Shown one piece after another: positions 37,030 to 46,599 of a stretch of DNA of 64,000 nucleotides. This DNA is from Candidatus Eisenbacteria bacterium (GTDB taxonomy: Bacteria; Desulfobacterota; Binatia; DP-6), in NCBI GenBank assembly GCA_035577985.1, contig DATJZY010000035.1, forward strand, positions 1-64,000, given 5' to 3'. The notes under the pieces are model-generated. The model had not been told where the DNA came from. It worked only from the letters and a program-made list of their open reading frames with translations, and ran no database searches. How positions within the stretch are numbered: position 1 is the stretch's first letter; each line of letters opens with the position of its first letter. Both the position numbers and the translations under genes were made by a program.

Positions 37030-37229
37030 CCGACCCGAGCCACGGCTCGGGTCGGGCCCGAGGGTGGAGCGCGGCGAGCATCCTGTCATTGCCAGGGCGG
37101 GTGAGGGTGTCGGGTGGGGGTGCAGGCGATCTCCGCAGCGCGGTGGGTGGCGGCTGCGGGCGGGGCGGGGGTGCGCGAGGACCGTGAGCCGGCACTCCCA
37201 CCCGGCGCCCTCACCCGCCCGCGCATGAC
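37030..37229. repeat. Palindromic intergenic element, variant copy 4
   Basis: No gene is visible. An 11-bp hairpin (37030-37055, loop CACG) starts four bases after the dehydrogenase stop. A 28-base segment (37095-37122) then recurs inverted at 37193-37220 with three mismatches, flanked by TCAT/ATGA extensions. The build (terminal hairpin plus facing arms) matches the other copies, though the inner sequence differs. It separates convergent genes. Confidence 0.7.
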
Positions 37230-37232
37230 GAG

Positions 37233-38327
37233 TCACGCCCGCTCGACGGCGAGCAGCGTCACCGGCTCGTCGAGCCCTTTCAGCATGCGCTTCCCGGCGG
37301 GTTCGAACCGGAGACGACTCCCGCTCGCCGCGGCCGCGACCTCGGCCGTCACGAGCATCTCGTTCGGCACCGCGAGCTGCGCGACGCGGGAGGCGAGGTT
37401 CACGATCGGGCCGTAGTAGTCGCCGCTGCGGACGAGCAGCTCGCCGACGGCGACGCCGCCGCGCGGCGTGACGGCGGGGTCGCCCTTGAATCGCTCGACG
37501 AGCGTGAGGGCGATGTCGCAGGCTGCGGCCGGATCGCGCACGACGAACATGACCTCGTCCCCGATGACCTTCACGAGGCGGCCGTCGAGCGCCGTCACCA
37601 CGTCGTGGGCGGTCTCCTCGAAGCGCTCGACCACCTCCCCCAGCTCCTGGGTCGAGATGCGGTGCGAGAGCGTCGTGAACCCGACCATGTCGACGAAGCC
37701 GACGGCGAGGAGCGCCGTGTCGGCCGACTTGCGCGGACGCGCCAGACGCAGGCGCCGAATCGCCGACTCGACGTGGGCGCGGAAGAGGACGTGGATGATG
37801 CGCTCGACGACCTGCAGCGCTTCGATCGCGCGGAGGTTCTGCTGCGCGAACTCGAGCTCGGTGCCTCCCGCGGCCCGGATCGGGCCCTCGACGTTCACCT
37901 GGTACAGCGTGACCGCCGCCTCGGCCACGCGGCCCAGGGCCGACCCGATCGTGTGCGTGAACCGCCGCGTCGCCGTCTCGCCGAACAGCGTCCGCCCCAC
38001 CGCGAACCCCGCGAACATCTGCACGTCGCCCTCGGAGTACACGGCTTCGTCGCGCGCGACGTTGAGACCGGCGGCGAGGCTCAACCCGAGCACCTGCTCG
38101 ACCGGCACACCGGCACGCGCTGCGACCTCGTCCGCCGTGAAGCGACGGCCCGGACGCAGGGCGAGGTCGGCGGCGAGGCCGGTGAGCGAGGTCTCGCGCT
38201 GCGCGTGGACCATCTGCTCGATCGTGATGCCGCGCGCGGCGAGCCACTCGAGGAGCTCCTGGCGCTCGCTCGCGTTGGCGGCCTTGGGATCGTACAGGCC
38301 GGCGGCTTCGTAGGGAGCGACGTCCAT
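37233..38327 (-). CDS. Adenylate cyclase, Rv1264-like with N-terminal regulatory domain
   Basis: This soluble class III cyclase has 364 residues. The N-terminal 190 residues (YEAAGLYDPKAANASERQEL, FTADEVAARAGVPVEQVLGL, YSEGDVQMFAGF) match the helical regulatory domain of mycobacterial Rv1264, which makes that enzyme pH-responsive. The catalytic part (about 200-364) has GFVDMVGFTTLSHRI (metal Asp), VKVIGDEVMFVV (second Asp) and GDYYGPIVNLASRVAQLA (Asn/Arg transition-state pair). Start 38327 avoids overlap with the divergent dapL; a longer form from 38405 is possible. It probably makes cAMP in response to an internal cue. Confidence 0.9.
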   Translation of the reverse strand: MDVAPYEAAGLYDPKAANASERQELLEWLAARGITIEQMVHAQRETSLTGLAADLALRPGRRFTADEVAARAGVPVEQVLGLSLAAGLNVARDEAVYSEGDVQMFAGFAVGRTLFGETATRRFTHTIGSALGRVAEAAVTLYQVNVEGPIRAAGGTELEFAQQNLRAIEALQVVERIIHVLFRAHVESAIRRLRLARPRKSADTALLAVGFVDMVGFTTLSHRISTQELGEVVERFEETAHDVVTALDGRLVKVIGDEVMFVVRDPAAACDIALTLVERFKGDPAVTPRGGVAVGELLVRSGDYYGPIVNLASRVAQLAVPNEMLVTAEVAAAASGSRLRFEPAGKRMLKGLDEPVTLLAVERA

Positions 38328-38403
38328 GAACGCGCCGATACGACTCGCACGGGAGCAACGCAAGGTTGCCTCGCCGCCGGCCGCGTCGTAGGACACGCTC
38401 ATC

Positions 38404-39636
38404 ATGAGCGATCCCTATTTCCAGCGCCTGTTCGCCGAACGCATCGGCGGCGCGGGCTACGGCAAGGGCACCGACATCTACAAGTTCGAGAAGATCAAGC
38501 GCGCGAAGCGGCAGGCCCTGGCCGAGCATCCGGAGCGGACGCTCATCGACTTCGGGATCGGCGAGAACGACGGCATGGCGCCGGAGAACGTGCGCCGCGT
38601 GATGGTCGAGGAGATCTCCAAGCCCGAGAACCGCGGCTACGCCGACAACGGCATCCCCGCCTTCAAGGAGGCCGTCGCGCGCTACATGCAGCGCTTCTTC
38701 GGCGTGACCGTCGATCCGGCGACCGAGGTGAACCACTGCATCGGCTCGAAGCCGGCGCTCGCGATGGTTCCCGCCTGTTTCATCAACCCCGGCGACGTGA
38801 CGCTCATGACCGTGCCCGGCTATCCGGTCGCCGGCACGCACACGAAGTACTACGGCGGCGAGGTTCATCGCCTGCCGCTCCTGCGGGAGAACCAGTTCTT
38901 CCCCGACCTCGACGGCATTCCCGCCGACGTCCGCCGGCGCGCCAAGCTGCTCGTCCTGAACTACCCGAACAGCCCGACGGGCCGCGTCGCGACGGTCGAC
39001 TTCTACCGCAAGGTGGTCGACTTCGCGCGCAAGAACGACGTCGTCGTCGTGCAGGATGCGGCACACACCTGCCTCACCTTCGAGGGCGCGCCCCTCTCGT
39101 TCCTGGCGGTGCCCGGCGCCAGGGAGGTCGGGATCGAGATCCACTCGCTTTCCAAGGGCTTCGACATGATCGGCTGGCGCATCGGCTGGTTCTGCGGCCA
39201 CCCGCGCCTCGTCCAGGCGCTCGCCGACGTGAAGGACAACAGCGACTCCGGACAGTTCATCGCCATCCAGAAGGCGGCGATCGCGGCGCTCGACGACCCG
39301 TCGATTCCCGTCCGCACGAAGACGAAGTACGAGCGGCGGCTCCGCAAGCTCGTCGCGATGCTCGGGCGCTGCGGCTTCACTTGCGAGATGCCCGGCGGCT
39401 CCTACTTCCTGTACACCCCGTCGCCGAAGGGCACCGCCGGCGGCCTGCGCTTCGAGGACGCCGAGGCGGCGAGCCAGTTCCTCATCCGCGAGCATTCGAT
39501 CGTCGTGGTGCCCTGGGACGACGCGGGACCGCACCTGCGCTTCTCGGTCACCTACGAAGCGGCGGACGAGCGGGCGGAGGACGCGCTCATGGCCGCGGCC
39601 GAGGAGCGCTTGAAGCAGATCCGCCCGGTCTTCTGA
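38404..39636 (+). CDS. dapL: LL-diaminopimelate aminotransferase-like class I/II aminotransferase
   Basis: This PLP aminotransferase has 410 residues. Motifs are the substrate/PLP segments TLIDFGIGENDGMAPENV, GYADNGIPAFKEAVARYM, NHCIGSKPALAM, VLNYPNSPTG, VVVQDAAHTCLTF and the Schiff-base Lys251 in HSLSKGFDMIGWRIGW. Overall it looks like the DapL group, which makes LL-diaminopimelate from tetrahydrodipicolinate in one step for lysine and peptidoglycan. The N-terminus differs from plant-type DapL, so a related amino-acid substrate cannot be excluded. A methyltransferase gene follows after two bases. Confidence 0.82.
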   Translation: MSDPYFQRLFAERIGGAGYGKGTDIYKFEKIKRAKRQALAEHPERTLIDFGIGENDGMAPENVRRVMVEEISKPENRGYADNGIPAFKEAVARYMQRFFGVTVDPATEVNHCIGSKPALAMVPACFINPGDVTLMTVPGYPVAGTHTKYYGGEVHRLPLLRENQFFPDLDGIPADVRRRAKLLVLNYPNSPTGRVATVDFYRKVVDFARKNDVVVVQDAAHTCLTFEGAPLSFLAVPGAREVGIEIHSLSKGFDMIGWRIGWFCGHPRLVQALADVKDNSDSGQFIAIQKAAIAALDDPSIPVRTKTKYERRLRKLVAMLGRCGFTCEMPGGSYFLYTPSPKGTAGGLRFEDAEAASQFLIREHSIVVVPWDDAGPHLRFSVTYEAADERAEDALMAAAEERLKQIRPVF

Positions 39637-39638
39637 GC

Positions 39639-40412
39639 ATGGACTCGCGACACCTCGTGCGCGAGCAGTTCGGGCGGTCGGCGCGCGCCTACGCGACGAG
39701 CGACGTGCACGCGCGCGGCGACAGCCTCACGATCCTCCTCGAGTTCCTCGCGCCGGCCGCCACCTGGCAGGCGCTCGACGTCGCGACCGGCGCCGGGCAC
39801 ACCGCTTGCGCGATCGCGCCGCACGTCGCGCACGTGGTCGCGACCGACATCACCCCGGAGATGCTCGCCGAGACGGCGCGCCTCGCGCGCGAGCGCGAGC
39901 TCGCGAACGTCGACACGCGCCTGGCCGACGCCGAAGCCCTGCCCTTCGCGGACGCCAGCTTCGACCTCGTCACATGCCGGCTCGCCTTCCACCACTTCCC
40001 CCATCCCGCGACGGCGATGCGGGAGTTCGCCCGGGTGCTGCGGCCGCAGGGCACGCTCGGGTTCGCCGACAACATCGCGGTCGAAGATCCCGCCGGTGCG
40101 CGGGCCTACAACGACTACGAGCGGCTGCGCGATCCGTCGCACCACGAGGTGTTGCCGTTCTCGCGCCTGGTCGCGCTCGTCGAGTCCGCGGGCCTGCACG
40201 TCGAAGCCACGCGCACCTTCGCGAAGGAGTTCGAGTTCGGGCCGTGGGCCGACCGCATGCACGTCGGCGACGCGGACAAGGCGCACCTGCTCCAGATGCT
40301 GCGCGACCTGCCGGCGTCGGCGCGGCCGCTCCTGGCGCCGCGCTTCGCGGACGACGGCACGGCCTGGTTCTCGCTGTGGGAGACGGCGCTGGTCGCGCGG
40401 CGTCTCGAGTGA
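39639..40412 (+). CDS. SAM-dependent methyltransferase, UbiE/type 11-like
   Basis: The product has 257 residues. It has an N-terminal helix HLVREQFGRSARAYATSDVH, SAM motif I ALDVATGAGHTACAIAP, acidic end of beta-2 VATDITPEML, motif II DAEALPFADASFDLVTCRLAFHHFPHP, and motif III RVLRPQGTLGFADN. The substrate is unknown; the family methylates quinones, sterols and small metabolites. A similar enzyme is encoded at 52849-53610 (shared FHHF and DPSH motifs), suggesting paralogues. It starts two bases after the dapL-like stop, so co-translation is likely. Confidence 0.9.
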   Translation: MDSRHLVREQFGRSARAYATSDVHARGDSLTILLEFLAPAATWQALDVATGAGHTACAIAPHVAHVVATDITPEMLAETARLARERELANVDTRLADAEALPFADASFDLVTCRLAFHHFPHPATAMREFARVLRPQGTLGFADNIAVEDPAGARAYNDYERLRDPSHHEVLPFSRLVALVESAGLHVEATRTFAKEFEFGPWADRMHVGDADKAHLLQMLRDLPASARPLLAPRFADDGTAWFSLWETALVARRLE

Positions 40413-40425
40413 GCGGGGGCGGGGC

Positions 40426-40800
40426 TCAAGCCGCGGACAGCAGCCCGATCTGCTTCAGCTGCTCGACGACCGCCGCCTTCGCGAACGGCTTCATGATGTA
40501 GGCGTCGACGCCGGCGCCGAGCGCCTTCACGACGCGCGTCATCTCGGTCTCGGTCGTCACCATGACGAGGCGCAGCGCGTCGAACTCGCGCTCGGCGCGC
40601 ACGGCCTGCACGAACTCGAACCCGTTCATCTCTGGCATGTTCCAGTCGACGAGCGCCAGGTCGGTGCAGCCGATCTCGTGCAGGCGCTCGAGGGCCTCGC
40701 GACCGTTGTCGGCCTCGAACACCTCGAAGCCGAGCTCGGCGAGAATGCGTCCGAGGACCGCACGCATGGCCCTGGAATCGTCGATGATGATCGCTCGCAT
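40426..40800 (-). CDS. cheY: CheY-like response regulator
   Basis: This single-domain receiver of 124 residues has Asp7-Asp8, phospho-acceptor Asp52 (ALVDWNMPEMNG), Thr-Thr switch (VMVTTETEMT) and Lys in YIMKPF. GAGGTG precedes the ATG. It lies 10 bases after cheX on the left-reading arm of the chemosensory locus. CheX is a CheY-P phosphatase, so this CheY is its probable substrate, distinct from the second CheY at 46225. The output (flagellar or pilus motor) is unknown; pilT is in the window, and no flagellar gene is. Confidence 0.93.
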   Translation of the reverse strand: MRAIIIDDSRAMRAVLGRILAELGFEVFEADNGREALERLHEIGCTDLALVDWNMPEMNGFEFVQAVRAEREFDALRLVMVTTETEMTRVVKALGAGVDAYIMKPFAKAAVVEQLKQIGLLSAA

Positions 40801-40810
40801 CGTTGGCACC

Positions 40811-41266
40811 TCAACTCGCCGAGGCGGTCCGAATGATGACGACCGCCAGTGGCTCACCTTCGCAGTCGAAAAAGACCCGGGAGAGCATCAGGCTGCCGGG
40901 CTGGCGCGGCACGGTCGATCCGCTCCACACCGACGGCATCGAGAGCTCGCACGGACCGGGGAGCACCTCCATCAGGTTGCCGCCGGTGACGTTCGCGAGC
41001 TCGCGCAGCGCGTCCTCGGCCTGCGCCGCACTGATGGCGGTGCGGTCGAGCGCGAACATGATGGCGGCGGCCCGGTGCGCGAGCTCGGACGAGCACTGCA
41101 CGCGGACCTCGCCGTCCCACGCGCCGCTGATGCGAACCGTCCCTGCCCACGCGTCGTCGACGCCGGACGCCGGCGGCGCCGGCAGCCGCTGGACGTCGAG
41201 CCCGAGCAGCGTCGACCAGACGGTCTCGACCACCTGCTGGATCGAGTTCGTGAGCGGGGCACTCAT
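40811..41266 (-). CDS. cheX: Chemotaxis phosphatase CheX-like protein
   Basis: The product has 151 residues. The CheX/CheC fold is shown by the N-terminal helix SAPLTNSIQQVVETVWSTLL, the phosphatase helix signature (E-x2-N) in EDALRELANVTGGNLMEVLPG, and a strand with SLMLSRVFFDCEGEPLAVVII. It would dephosphorylate CheY and reset signalling. It is the first gene of the left-reading cheX-cheY pair and is divergent from cheA across a 193-base gap that holds the sigma-54 promoter. Confidence 0.85.
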   Translation of the reverse strand: MSAPLTNSIQQVVETVWSTLLGLDVQRLPAPPASGVDDAWAGTVRISGAWDGEVRVQCSSELAHRAAAIMFALDRTAISAAQAEDALRELANVTGGNLMEVLPGPCELSMPSVWSGSTVPRQPGSLMLSRVFFDCEGEPLAVVIIRTASAS

Positions 41267-41427
41267 GCTTCCAACCGCTTCGAAGCAACCGTCGTGCCGC
41301 GCATCCCCTGCCCGCGCCGCGCGGAATGTGGCAATGCCGCAATCCGGATCCCTGACCCGCCCGCCAAGCGAATGACGGGGGCGGCACGCCCACCACGCCG
41401 CTTCTGGTCGAAAACGCAGCGCCGACG

Positions 41428-41443
41428 CGGCACGACTCTTGCC
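41428..41443 (+). promoter_or_regulatory. -24/-12 (sigma-54) promoter of the che operon
   Basis: CGGCACGACTCTTGCC fits TGGCAC-N5-TTGC with the obligatory GG (41429-41430) and GC (41441-41442) ten bases apart. The start would fall near 41454, just before cheA ATG 41460. It would require an RpoN activator, none of which is in the window. Confidence 0.65.
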
Positions 41444-41459
41444 TTTGGGGGGGTCGAGC

Positions 41460-43103
41460 ATGGATCCCGTGGTGGAGATCTTCTTCGAGGAGGCGGCCGA
41501 GCTGCTCGCCGACTTCGAGGCCGGGCTGCTCGAGCTCGAGGAGTCGCACGGGGACGCCGAGCTCCTCAACCGCATCTTCCGCGCCGCCCATACGATCAAG
41601 GGCAACGCGGGCATGCTCGGGTTCGAGGAACTCGCCCGCTTCACCCACGGGCTCGAGTTCCTTCTCGAGCAGATCCGCAGCGGCGCACGCTCGGTCACCA
41701 CGGACGTCATCGAGGCCCTGCTGTCGGCCGCCGACGTCGTGCGCCGGATGCTGCGCACGCAGCAGACCGGCGCCGAGCCGAGCACGACCGAGATCGAGGT
41801 CGCGCAGGCGGTCCTCGATCGCCTGCAGGCCGCACCGGTCACCCACGGCCAGGTGGCGACCGCCGATCGGCACCATCCGAAGGCGTCGGCGCGTCCGACC
41901 GCGGGCGCGCAGATCACCAGCATCCGCGTCCCCATCGCCAAGGTCGACCGCTTGATCAATCTCGTGAGCGAGCTCGTCACCACGCAGTCGATCGTCGCAC
42001 AGGGCGTCGCCAACTTCTCGCCCGACCGGCTGGCCGCGCTCGCCGAATCGGTCGCCCAGATGGACCGGCACGCGCGCGCCCTGCACGAGCACGTGCTCGC
42101 CGTCCGCATGATTCCCGTTCGATCGCTGTTCGCGAGCTTTCCGCGCCTGGTGCGCGACGTCGCCGCGGCGCTCGACAAGGAGGCGGTGCTCGAGATCTCG
42201 GGCGAGGACACGGAGCTCGACCGGACCGTCATCGAGCGGATCGGCGATCCGCTGACGCACCTGATCCGCAACGCCGTGGACCACGGCCTCGAGCCGCCCG
42301 AGGAGCGCACGGCGGCCGGCAAACCCGCCGCGGGCCGCATCCGCCTGAACGCCTACCAACAGGGCGGCAACATCTACATCGAGGTCTCCGACGACGGGCG
42401 CGGCCTCGACCGCGACCGCATCGTCGCCAAGGCGGAGCGGCACGGCCTCATCGCCCCCGGCCACCAGGCCACCGACGCCGAGGTCTGGGCACTCATCTTC
42501 CAGCCCGGGTTCTCGACTGCGGAGGCGGTGACGCAGGTTTCCGGCCGTGGCGTCGGCATGGACGTGGTGCGCGAGAACGTCGAAGCGCTCGGCGGGATCA
42601 TCACCATCGACACCGAGTCCGGCCGCGGCACGAGCTTCCGCATCAAGCTGCCGCTCACGCTGGCGATCCTCGACGGCCAGGCCATCCGGGTCGGCTCGCA
42701 GGAGTACATCATTCCCCTGGTCGCCATCCGGGAGACCATTCGCCCGGAGCGCGGCAGCGTGCACACGGTCGGCCCCGGCGCCGAGCTGGTGGTGGTGCAC
42801 GGCAAGCCCCTCCCCGTCCTGCGGCTCCACCGCGTGTTCGGTGTGACGCCCGGGACCGAGGATCCAGCGAGGGGATTGCTCATGATCGTCGAGTACGACG
42901 GCCGTCTGGCCGCGTTGCTCGTCGACGAGCTGCTCAGCCAGCAGCAGGTCGTGATCAAGAGCCTCGAGGCCAACTTCATCAAGGTCGACGGCGTCGCCGG
43001 CGCCACGATCCTGGGAGACGGCCGCGTCGCGCTGATCCTCGACGTCGCGGGTCTGATCGCGCTCGCCAACACCGACTCGGCCCGGCTGCGGGCCGTTGCC
43101 TGA
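41460..43103 (+). CDS. cheA: Chemotaxis histidine kinase CheA, short form without P2
   Basis: This kinase couples receptors to CheY and CheB. The 547-residue product has a P1 (1-105) with phospho-His44 in [14 protein letters not shown], a linker, P3 dimerisation helices (about 150-215), P4 ATPase ([43 protein letters not shown]) and a P5 CheW-like domain (about 405-547). There is no P2 CheY-docking domain between P1 and P3, so response regulators must dock directly on P1, as in Frz-like or gliding systems. A G7 run precedes the ATG, but with the sigma-54 start it would lie upstream of the mRNA. Confidence 0.95.
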   Translation: MDPVVEIFFEEAAELLADFEAGLLELEESHGDAELLNRIFRAAHTIKGNAGMLGFEELARFTHGLEFLLEQIRSGARSVTTDVIEALLSAADVVRRMLRTQQTGAEPSTTEIEVAQAVLDRLQAAPVTHGQVATADRHHPKASARPTAGAQITSIRVPIAKVDRLINLVSELVTTQSIVAQGVANFSPDRLAALAESVAQMDRHARALHEHVLAVRMIPVRSLFASFPRLVRDVAAALDKEAVLEISGEDTELDRTVIERIGDPLTHLIRNAVDHGLEPPEERTAAGKPAAGRIRLNAYQQGGNIYIEVSDDGRGLDRDRIVAKAERHGLIAPGHQATDAEVWALIFQPGFSTAEAVTQVSGRGVGMDVVRENVEALGGIITIDTESGRGTSFRIKLPLTLAILDGQAIRVGSQEYIIPLVAIRETIRPERGSVHTVGPGAELVVVHGKPLPVLRLHRVFGVTPGTEDPARGLLMIVEYDGRLAALLVDELLSQQQVVIKSLEANFIKVDGVAGATILGDGRVALILDVAGLIALANTDSARLRAVA

Positions 43104-43116
43104 CAAGGAGCGAGGA

Positions 43117-44820
43117 ATGAGGCAGGGCATTGGGAACTGGACCATCCGGACGAAGCTGCTCTTGAGCTTCGTCGTGGTCGGCGCGCTCGTCGCCGTCGTC
43201 GGGCTGCTCGCCAGCCGGCGGGTCGACGCCATCGGCAACGCCCTGCAGGAGATCGTCCAGGGCAACCAGGAGATGGCGCAGCAGAGCCGCCTGCGCACCG
43301 GCATGCTGCAGCAGATCGAGGCCGAGAAGAACTATCTCCTCTCCGGCTACGGCAAGTACGTCGACGTCCACCGCAAGCTCGCCCACGAGAACGACGAGCT
43401 CTTGAAGGCGCTCCAGACGTCCGCGGACGGTGACGACGAGAAGGCCACGACGCTGCGCGCGCTCGCGGGCTCGTACAACGAATACAAGGAGAGCTTCGAC
43501 CAGGTCCAGCAGATGATCGCCGATCAGAAGACCGACGCGGCGATCTTCCACTCGACGACCCGCTCGGGCGCGATCGCCGAGAAGCTCATCAGCCTCTCGG
43601 ACGAGCTGCGGGACCGGCACGAGGCGCGCGACCAGCTCGCGGCGGCGGAGGCGCGCGAGACCGTGCGGAGCGCCCACGTCTTCATGATCTCGGTCTCGAT
43701 CATCGCGATGGCGCTCGCCATCGCGTTCGGCTACCTGACGAGCCGCCTCGTCACGCGTCCCGTGCAGGAGACCTGCGCGCTGCTGCAGGAGCTCGCCCAG
43801 GGCGACGGCGATCTCACCCGGCGCCTGCCCGCCGACCGCGACGACGAGATCGGCCAGATGGCGCGCTGGTTCAACACGTTCGTCGAGAAGCTCCATGGCA
43901 TCGTCGCGCAGGTGGCCGAATCCGCGGAGTGGACCGGCGCGACGGCCCAGCAGCTCGCCACGGCGAGCCAGCAGCTCTCGAGCGGCGCGCAGGAGCAGGC
44001 CTCGAGCCTCGAGGAGACGGCGGCGAGCCTCGAGCAGATCACCGCCACCGTCAAGCAGAACGCCGACAACGCGCGGCAGGCGAACCAGCTCGCGACGGCC
44101 TCGCGCGAGACGGCCGACAAGGGACGGCAGGTCGTCACCTCGGCGGTGGGCGCCATGGGCGAGATCAACCACGCCGCCCGGCAGATCGCCGACATCATCA
44201 ACGTGATCGACGAGATCGCGTTCCAGACGAACCTCCTGGCGCTCAACGCCGCGGTCGAAGCCGCGCGTGCCGGCGAGCAGGGGCGCGGCTTCGCCGTCGT
44301 CGCGGCCGAGGTCCGCAACCTCGCGCAGCGCTCGGCCACGGCGGCCAAGGAGATCAAGGGCCTCATCCAGGACTCCGCCACGAAGGTGGAGACGGGCTCC
44401 GGCCTCGTCGACACTTCGGGCCGTACGCTCGAGGAGATCGTCGTCTCCGTGCGACGCGTGACCGACATCATCGCCGAGATCAGCGCCGCCTCGCAGGAGC
44501 AGTCCCAAGGCATCGACCAGGTGAACCGCGCCGTCGCGCAGATGGACAACGTCACGCAGGCGACCGCGGCGCAGACCGAGCAGGTGTCGGCGACCGCCCA
44601 GTCGCTCGCCGCGCAAGCCGAGCAGCTCCAGGTGCTGGTCGGACGCTTCAAGCTCGGGTCTACGCGGGCGCGAGCGGTCGAAGCCACCGGGAGCGCGCCG
44701 GCGACGCCCGAGCTCGCATCCGCCCTGCCCCCCACCGCCCCGCCGTCGCGTATGCCGGCGCCCGCGGCGGACGTGAAGGGCTGGGCGGCCAGCCTCGACT
44801 CGGACTTCGAGGAGTTCTGA
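43117..44820 (+). CDS. Methyl-accepting chemotaxis protein
   Basis: This transmembrane receptor has 567 residues. TM1 is about 13-33 ([20 protein letters not shown]). The periplasmic region (34-190) is helical and polar. TM2 is about 190-211, HAMP about 212-265. The signalling helix pair ends at the tip [20 protein letters not shown] (about 366-385), with Glu/Gln pairs for methylation on both arms. A Pro/Ala linker leads to the terminal DSDFEEF, which resembles the xWxxF peptide that tethers CheR and CheB, with Phe for Trp. AAGGAG lies upstream, and the start is 13 bases after cheA. Confidence 0.95.
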   Translation: MRQGIGNWTIRTKLLLSFVVVGALVAVVGLLASRRVDAIGNALQEIVQGNQEMAQQSRLRTGMLQQIEAEKNYLLSGYGKYVDVHRKLAHENDELLKALQTSADGDDEKATTLRALAGSYNEYKESFDQVQQMIADQKTDAAIFHSTTRSGAIAEKLISLSDELRDRHEARDQLAAAEARETVRSAHVFMISVSIIAMALAIAFGYLTSRLVTRPVQETCALLQELAQGDGDLTRRLPADRDDEIGQMARWFNTFVEKLHGIVAQVAESAEWTGATAQQLATASQQLSSGAQEQASSLEETAASLEQITATVKQNADNARQANQLATASRETADKGRQVVTSAVGAMGEINHAARQIADIINVIDEIAFQTNLLALNAAVEAARAGEQGRGFAVVAAEVRNLAQRSATAAKEIKGLIQDSATKVETGSGLVDTSGRTLEEIVVSVRRVTDIIAEISAASQEQSQGIDQVNRAVAQMDNVTQATAAQTEQVSATAQSLAAQAEQLQVLVGRFKLGSTRARAVEATGSAPATPELASALPPTAPPSRMPAPAADVKGWAASLDSDFEEF

Positions 44821-44827
44821 GGGCGCC

Positions 44828-45322
44828 ATGGCTCGACTCGATCCGCTCCACAATCTCGGTTCCTCCGCCGCCGACGGCGTCCAGTACCTCACCTTCTCGC
44901 TCGGTGCCGAGGAGTACGGTGTCGAGATCCTGAAGGTGCAGGAGATCAAGGGCTACACGACGATCACGCCCATCCCGAGCACGCCACCGTACGTGAAGGG
45001 CGTCATGAACCTGCGCGGCACGATCGTCCCGGTCGTCGACCTGCGTCTGCGGCTCGGCATGCCCGCGGCCGAGTGCACGCCGTTCACGGTCATCATCGTG
45101 ATGGCGGTCGGCACCAAGGTGGTGGGCGCGATCGTCGACAGCGTCTCGGACGTCGTCGACGTGCCGCGCGACGACATCCAGACGACGCCCCACTTCGGTA
45201 GCGGCGTGGACGTCCGCTACATCGCGGGCATCGCGCAGACGGGCGAGAAGCTGATCGTCCTGCTCGACGTCGACGCCGTGCTCCGCAGCGAGGAGTTGCC
45301 AGCGCCCCTTCCCGCCTCGTGA
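44828..45322 (+). CDS. cheW: Chemotaxis adaptor CheW
   Basis: This 164-residue protein has the double SH3-like CheW fold: VQYLTFSLGAEEYGVEILKV, EIKGYTTITPIPSTPPYVKG, VMNLRGTIVPVVDLRLRLGM and the second-half IVDSVSDVVDVPRDDI, IAGIAQTGEKLIVLLDVD. It bridges the receptor tip and CheA-P5. It starts seven bases after mcp, with no strong ribosome site. A Gly/Asn/Arg pattern around NLRG is conserved as expected for CheA binding. Confidence 0.96.
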   Translation: MARLDPLHNLGSSAADGVQYLTFSLGAEEYGVEILKVQEIKGYTTITPIPSTPPYVKGVMNLRGTIVPVVDLRLRLGMPAAECTPFTVIIVMAVGTKVVGAIVDSVSDVVDVPRDDIQTTPHFGSGVDVRYIAGIAQTGEKLIVLLDVDAVLRSEELPAPLPAS

Positions 45323-45335
45323 TCGGCCGGCCCGC

Positions 45336-46205
45336 ATGATGCCCGACGCGCCCACGCAGCCGAGCAGCATGACCGGCCTGGAGTTCCAGGTCTTCCGGGA
45401 TCTCGTGCATCGCGAGACGGGCATCGCCCTCGGACCCCACAAGCGCACGCTGCTCGAAGCGCGGCTTACCAAGCGGCTGCGGGCGCTGCGCCTGCCGTCG
45501 TTCAGCGCCTACCTCGAGGTGCTGCGCCGGCACGACCCCCAGGGCGAGGAGCGCACGCGGTTCGTGAACGCCATCACGACGAACGAGACGGCCTTCTTCC
45601 GCGAGCAGGTCCATTTCACCTACCTCGCGTCCGAGTGGCTCCCGGCGCGCCGCGCGCGCGCGTCGGCGACCGGCGACCGCACGATCCGCATCTGGGCCGC
45701 GGCCTGCAGCACGGGCGAGGAGCCGTACTCGATCGCCATGACGATCCTCGCCGGCATGGACACCCTCGCCTGGGACGTGCGGATCCTCGCCTCCGACATC
45801 GACACCGACGTCCTCGACCGCGCCGCCGCAGGCGTCTACACGAACGATGCGGCGGCCGTCGTGCCGACGCCGCTGCTCCATCGCTTCTTCCTGCGCGGGG
45901 TCGGGCCGCGCAGCGGGATGGTCCGCGTCCGCCCCGAGGTGCGGTCGCTCGTCACGTTCCGCCACATCAACCTGCTCGAAACGCCCTGGCCGATCCGCTC
46001 GCGCTTCGACCTGATCTTCTGCCGCAACGTGCTCATGTACTTCGACCGGCCGACCCAGATCCAGATCGTCACGCGCCTGGCACAGCACCTGGTTCCGGGC
46101 GGGCTGCTCGCGCTGGGGCACGCCGAGAACCTCCTCGGTCTCGCGACCGACATGCGGCGCGTGACCAGCACCATCTATCGGCACGCCGAGGCGCCTCCCG
46201 CATGA
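45336..46205 (+). CDS. cheR: Chemotaxis protein methyltransferase CheR
   Basis: This enzyme methylates receptor glutamates with S-adenosylmethionine. It is 289 residues long, the usual length. It has an N-terminal four-helix domain (FRDLVHRETGIALGPHKRTL), TTNETAFFREQVHF, the SAM pocket IRIWAAACSTGEEPYSIAMT, LASDIDTDVLDRAAAG, FRHINLLE and FDLIFCRNVLMYFDRPTQ. Two adjacent ATG codons (45336, 45339) can start it. Whether its beta-subdomain can bind the DFEEF tail of the neighbouring receptor is an open and testable point. Confidence 0.96.
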   Translation: MMPDAPTQPSSMTGLEFQVFRDLVHRETGIALGPHKRTLLEARLTKRLRALRLPSFSAYLEVLRRHDPQGEERTRFVNAITTNETAFFREQVHFTYLASEWLPARRARASATGDRTIRIWAAACSTGEEPYSIAMTILAGMDTLAWDVRILASDIDTDVLDRAAAGVYTNDAAAVVPTPLLHRFFLRGVGPRSGMVRVRPEVRSLVTFRHINLLETPWPIRSRFDLIFCRNVLMYFDRPTQIQIVTRLAQHLVPGGLLALGHAENLLGLATDMRRVTSTIYRHAEAPPA

Positions 46206-46224
46206 GGCGCGCCATGGAGACGTC

Positions 46225-46599
46225 ATGCCATCAACCATCCTGATCGTCGACGATTCGACCACGATCCGCGCCATGGTACGGCGCGCGCTCGAAGAGGATC
46301 GCCACGAGGTGCTGGAGGCCTCGCACGGGGCTGCGGCGCTCGCCGCGCTCGAGCAGGCGAACGCCGACCTCGTCATCACGGACCTCTTGATGCCCGGCAT
46401 GGACGGCCTCGCCTTGACGCGCGCGCTGCGTGCGAGCGAGCGCTTCCGCGCCACGCCGATCCTGGTCCTGACCACCGAGGGCGGCGGCTCGATGAAGGAG
46501 CAAGGCCGCGCCGCGGGCGCGACCGGATGGCTCGTGAAGCCCTTCCAACCCGACGTCCTCCGGCAGACGGTCCGGCGCGTCCTCGAGCAGCGCGCGTGA
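46225..46599 (+). CDS. CheY-like response regulator (second)
   Basis: This receiver-only protein has 124 residues: [20 protein letters not shown], Asp9-Asp10, phospho-acceptor Asp53 ([13 protein letters not shown]), the switch Thr in LVLTTEGG and Lys in WLVKPFQP. It lies between cheR and cheD. Its TGA overlaps the GTG of cheD. Two CheYs in one locus suggest either a phosphate sink or separate outputs. Confidence 0.94.
   Translation: MPSTILIVDDSTTIRAMVRRALEEDRHEVLEASHGAAALAALEQANADLVITDLLMPGMDGLALTRALRASERFRATPILVLTTEGGGSMKEQGRAAGATGWLVKPFQPDVLRQTVRRVLEQRA

Noticed and set aside
38327-38405. Longer N-terminus of the Rv1264-like cyclase from ATG 38405
   Set aside because: It would overlap the start codon of the divergent aminotransferase, and the added residues lack similarity to the regulatory domain. 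It is kept only as an alternative.
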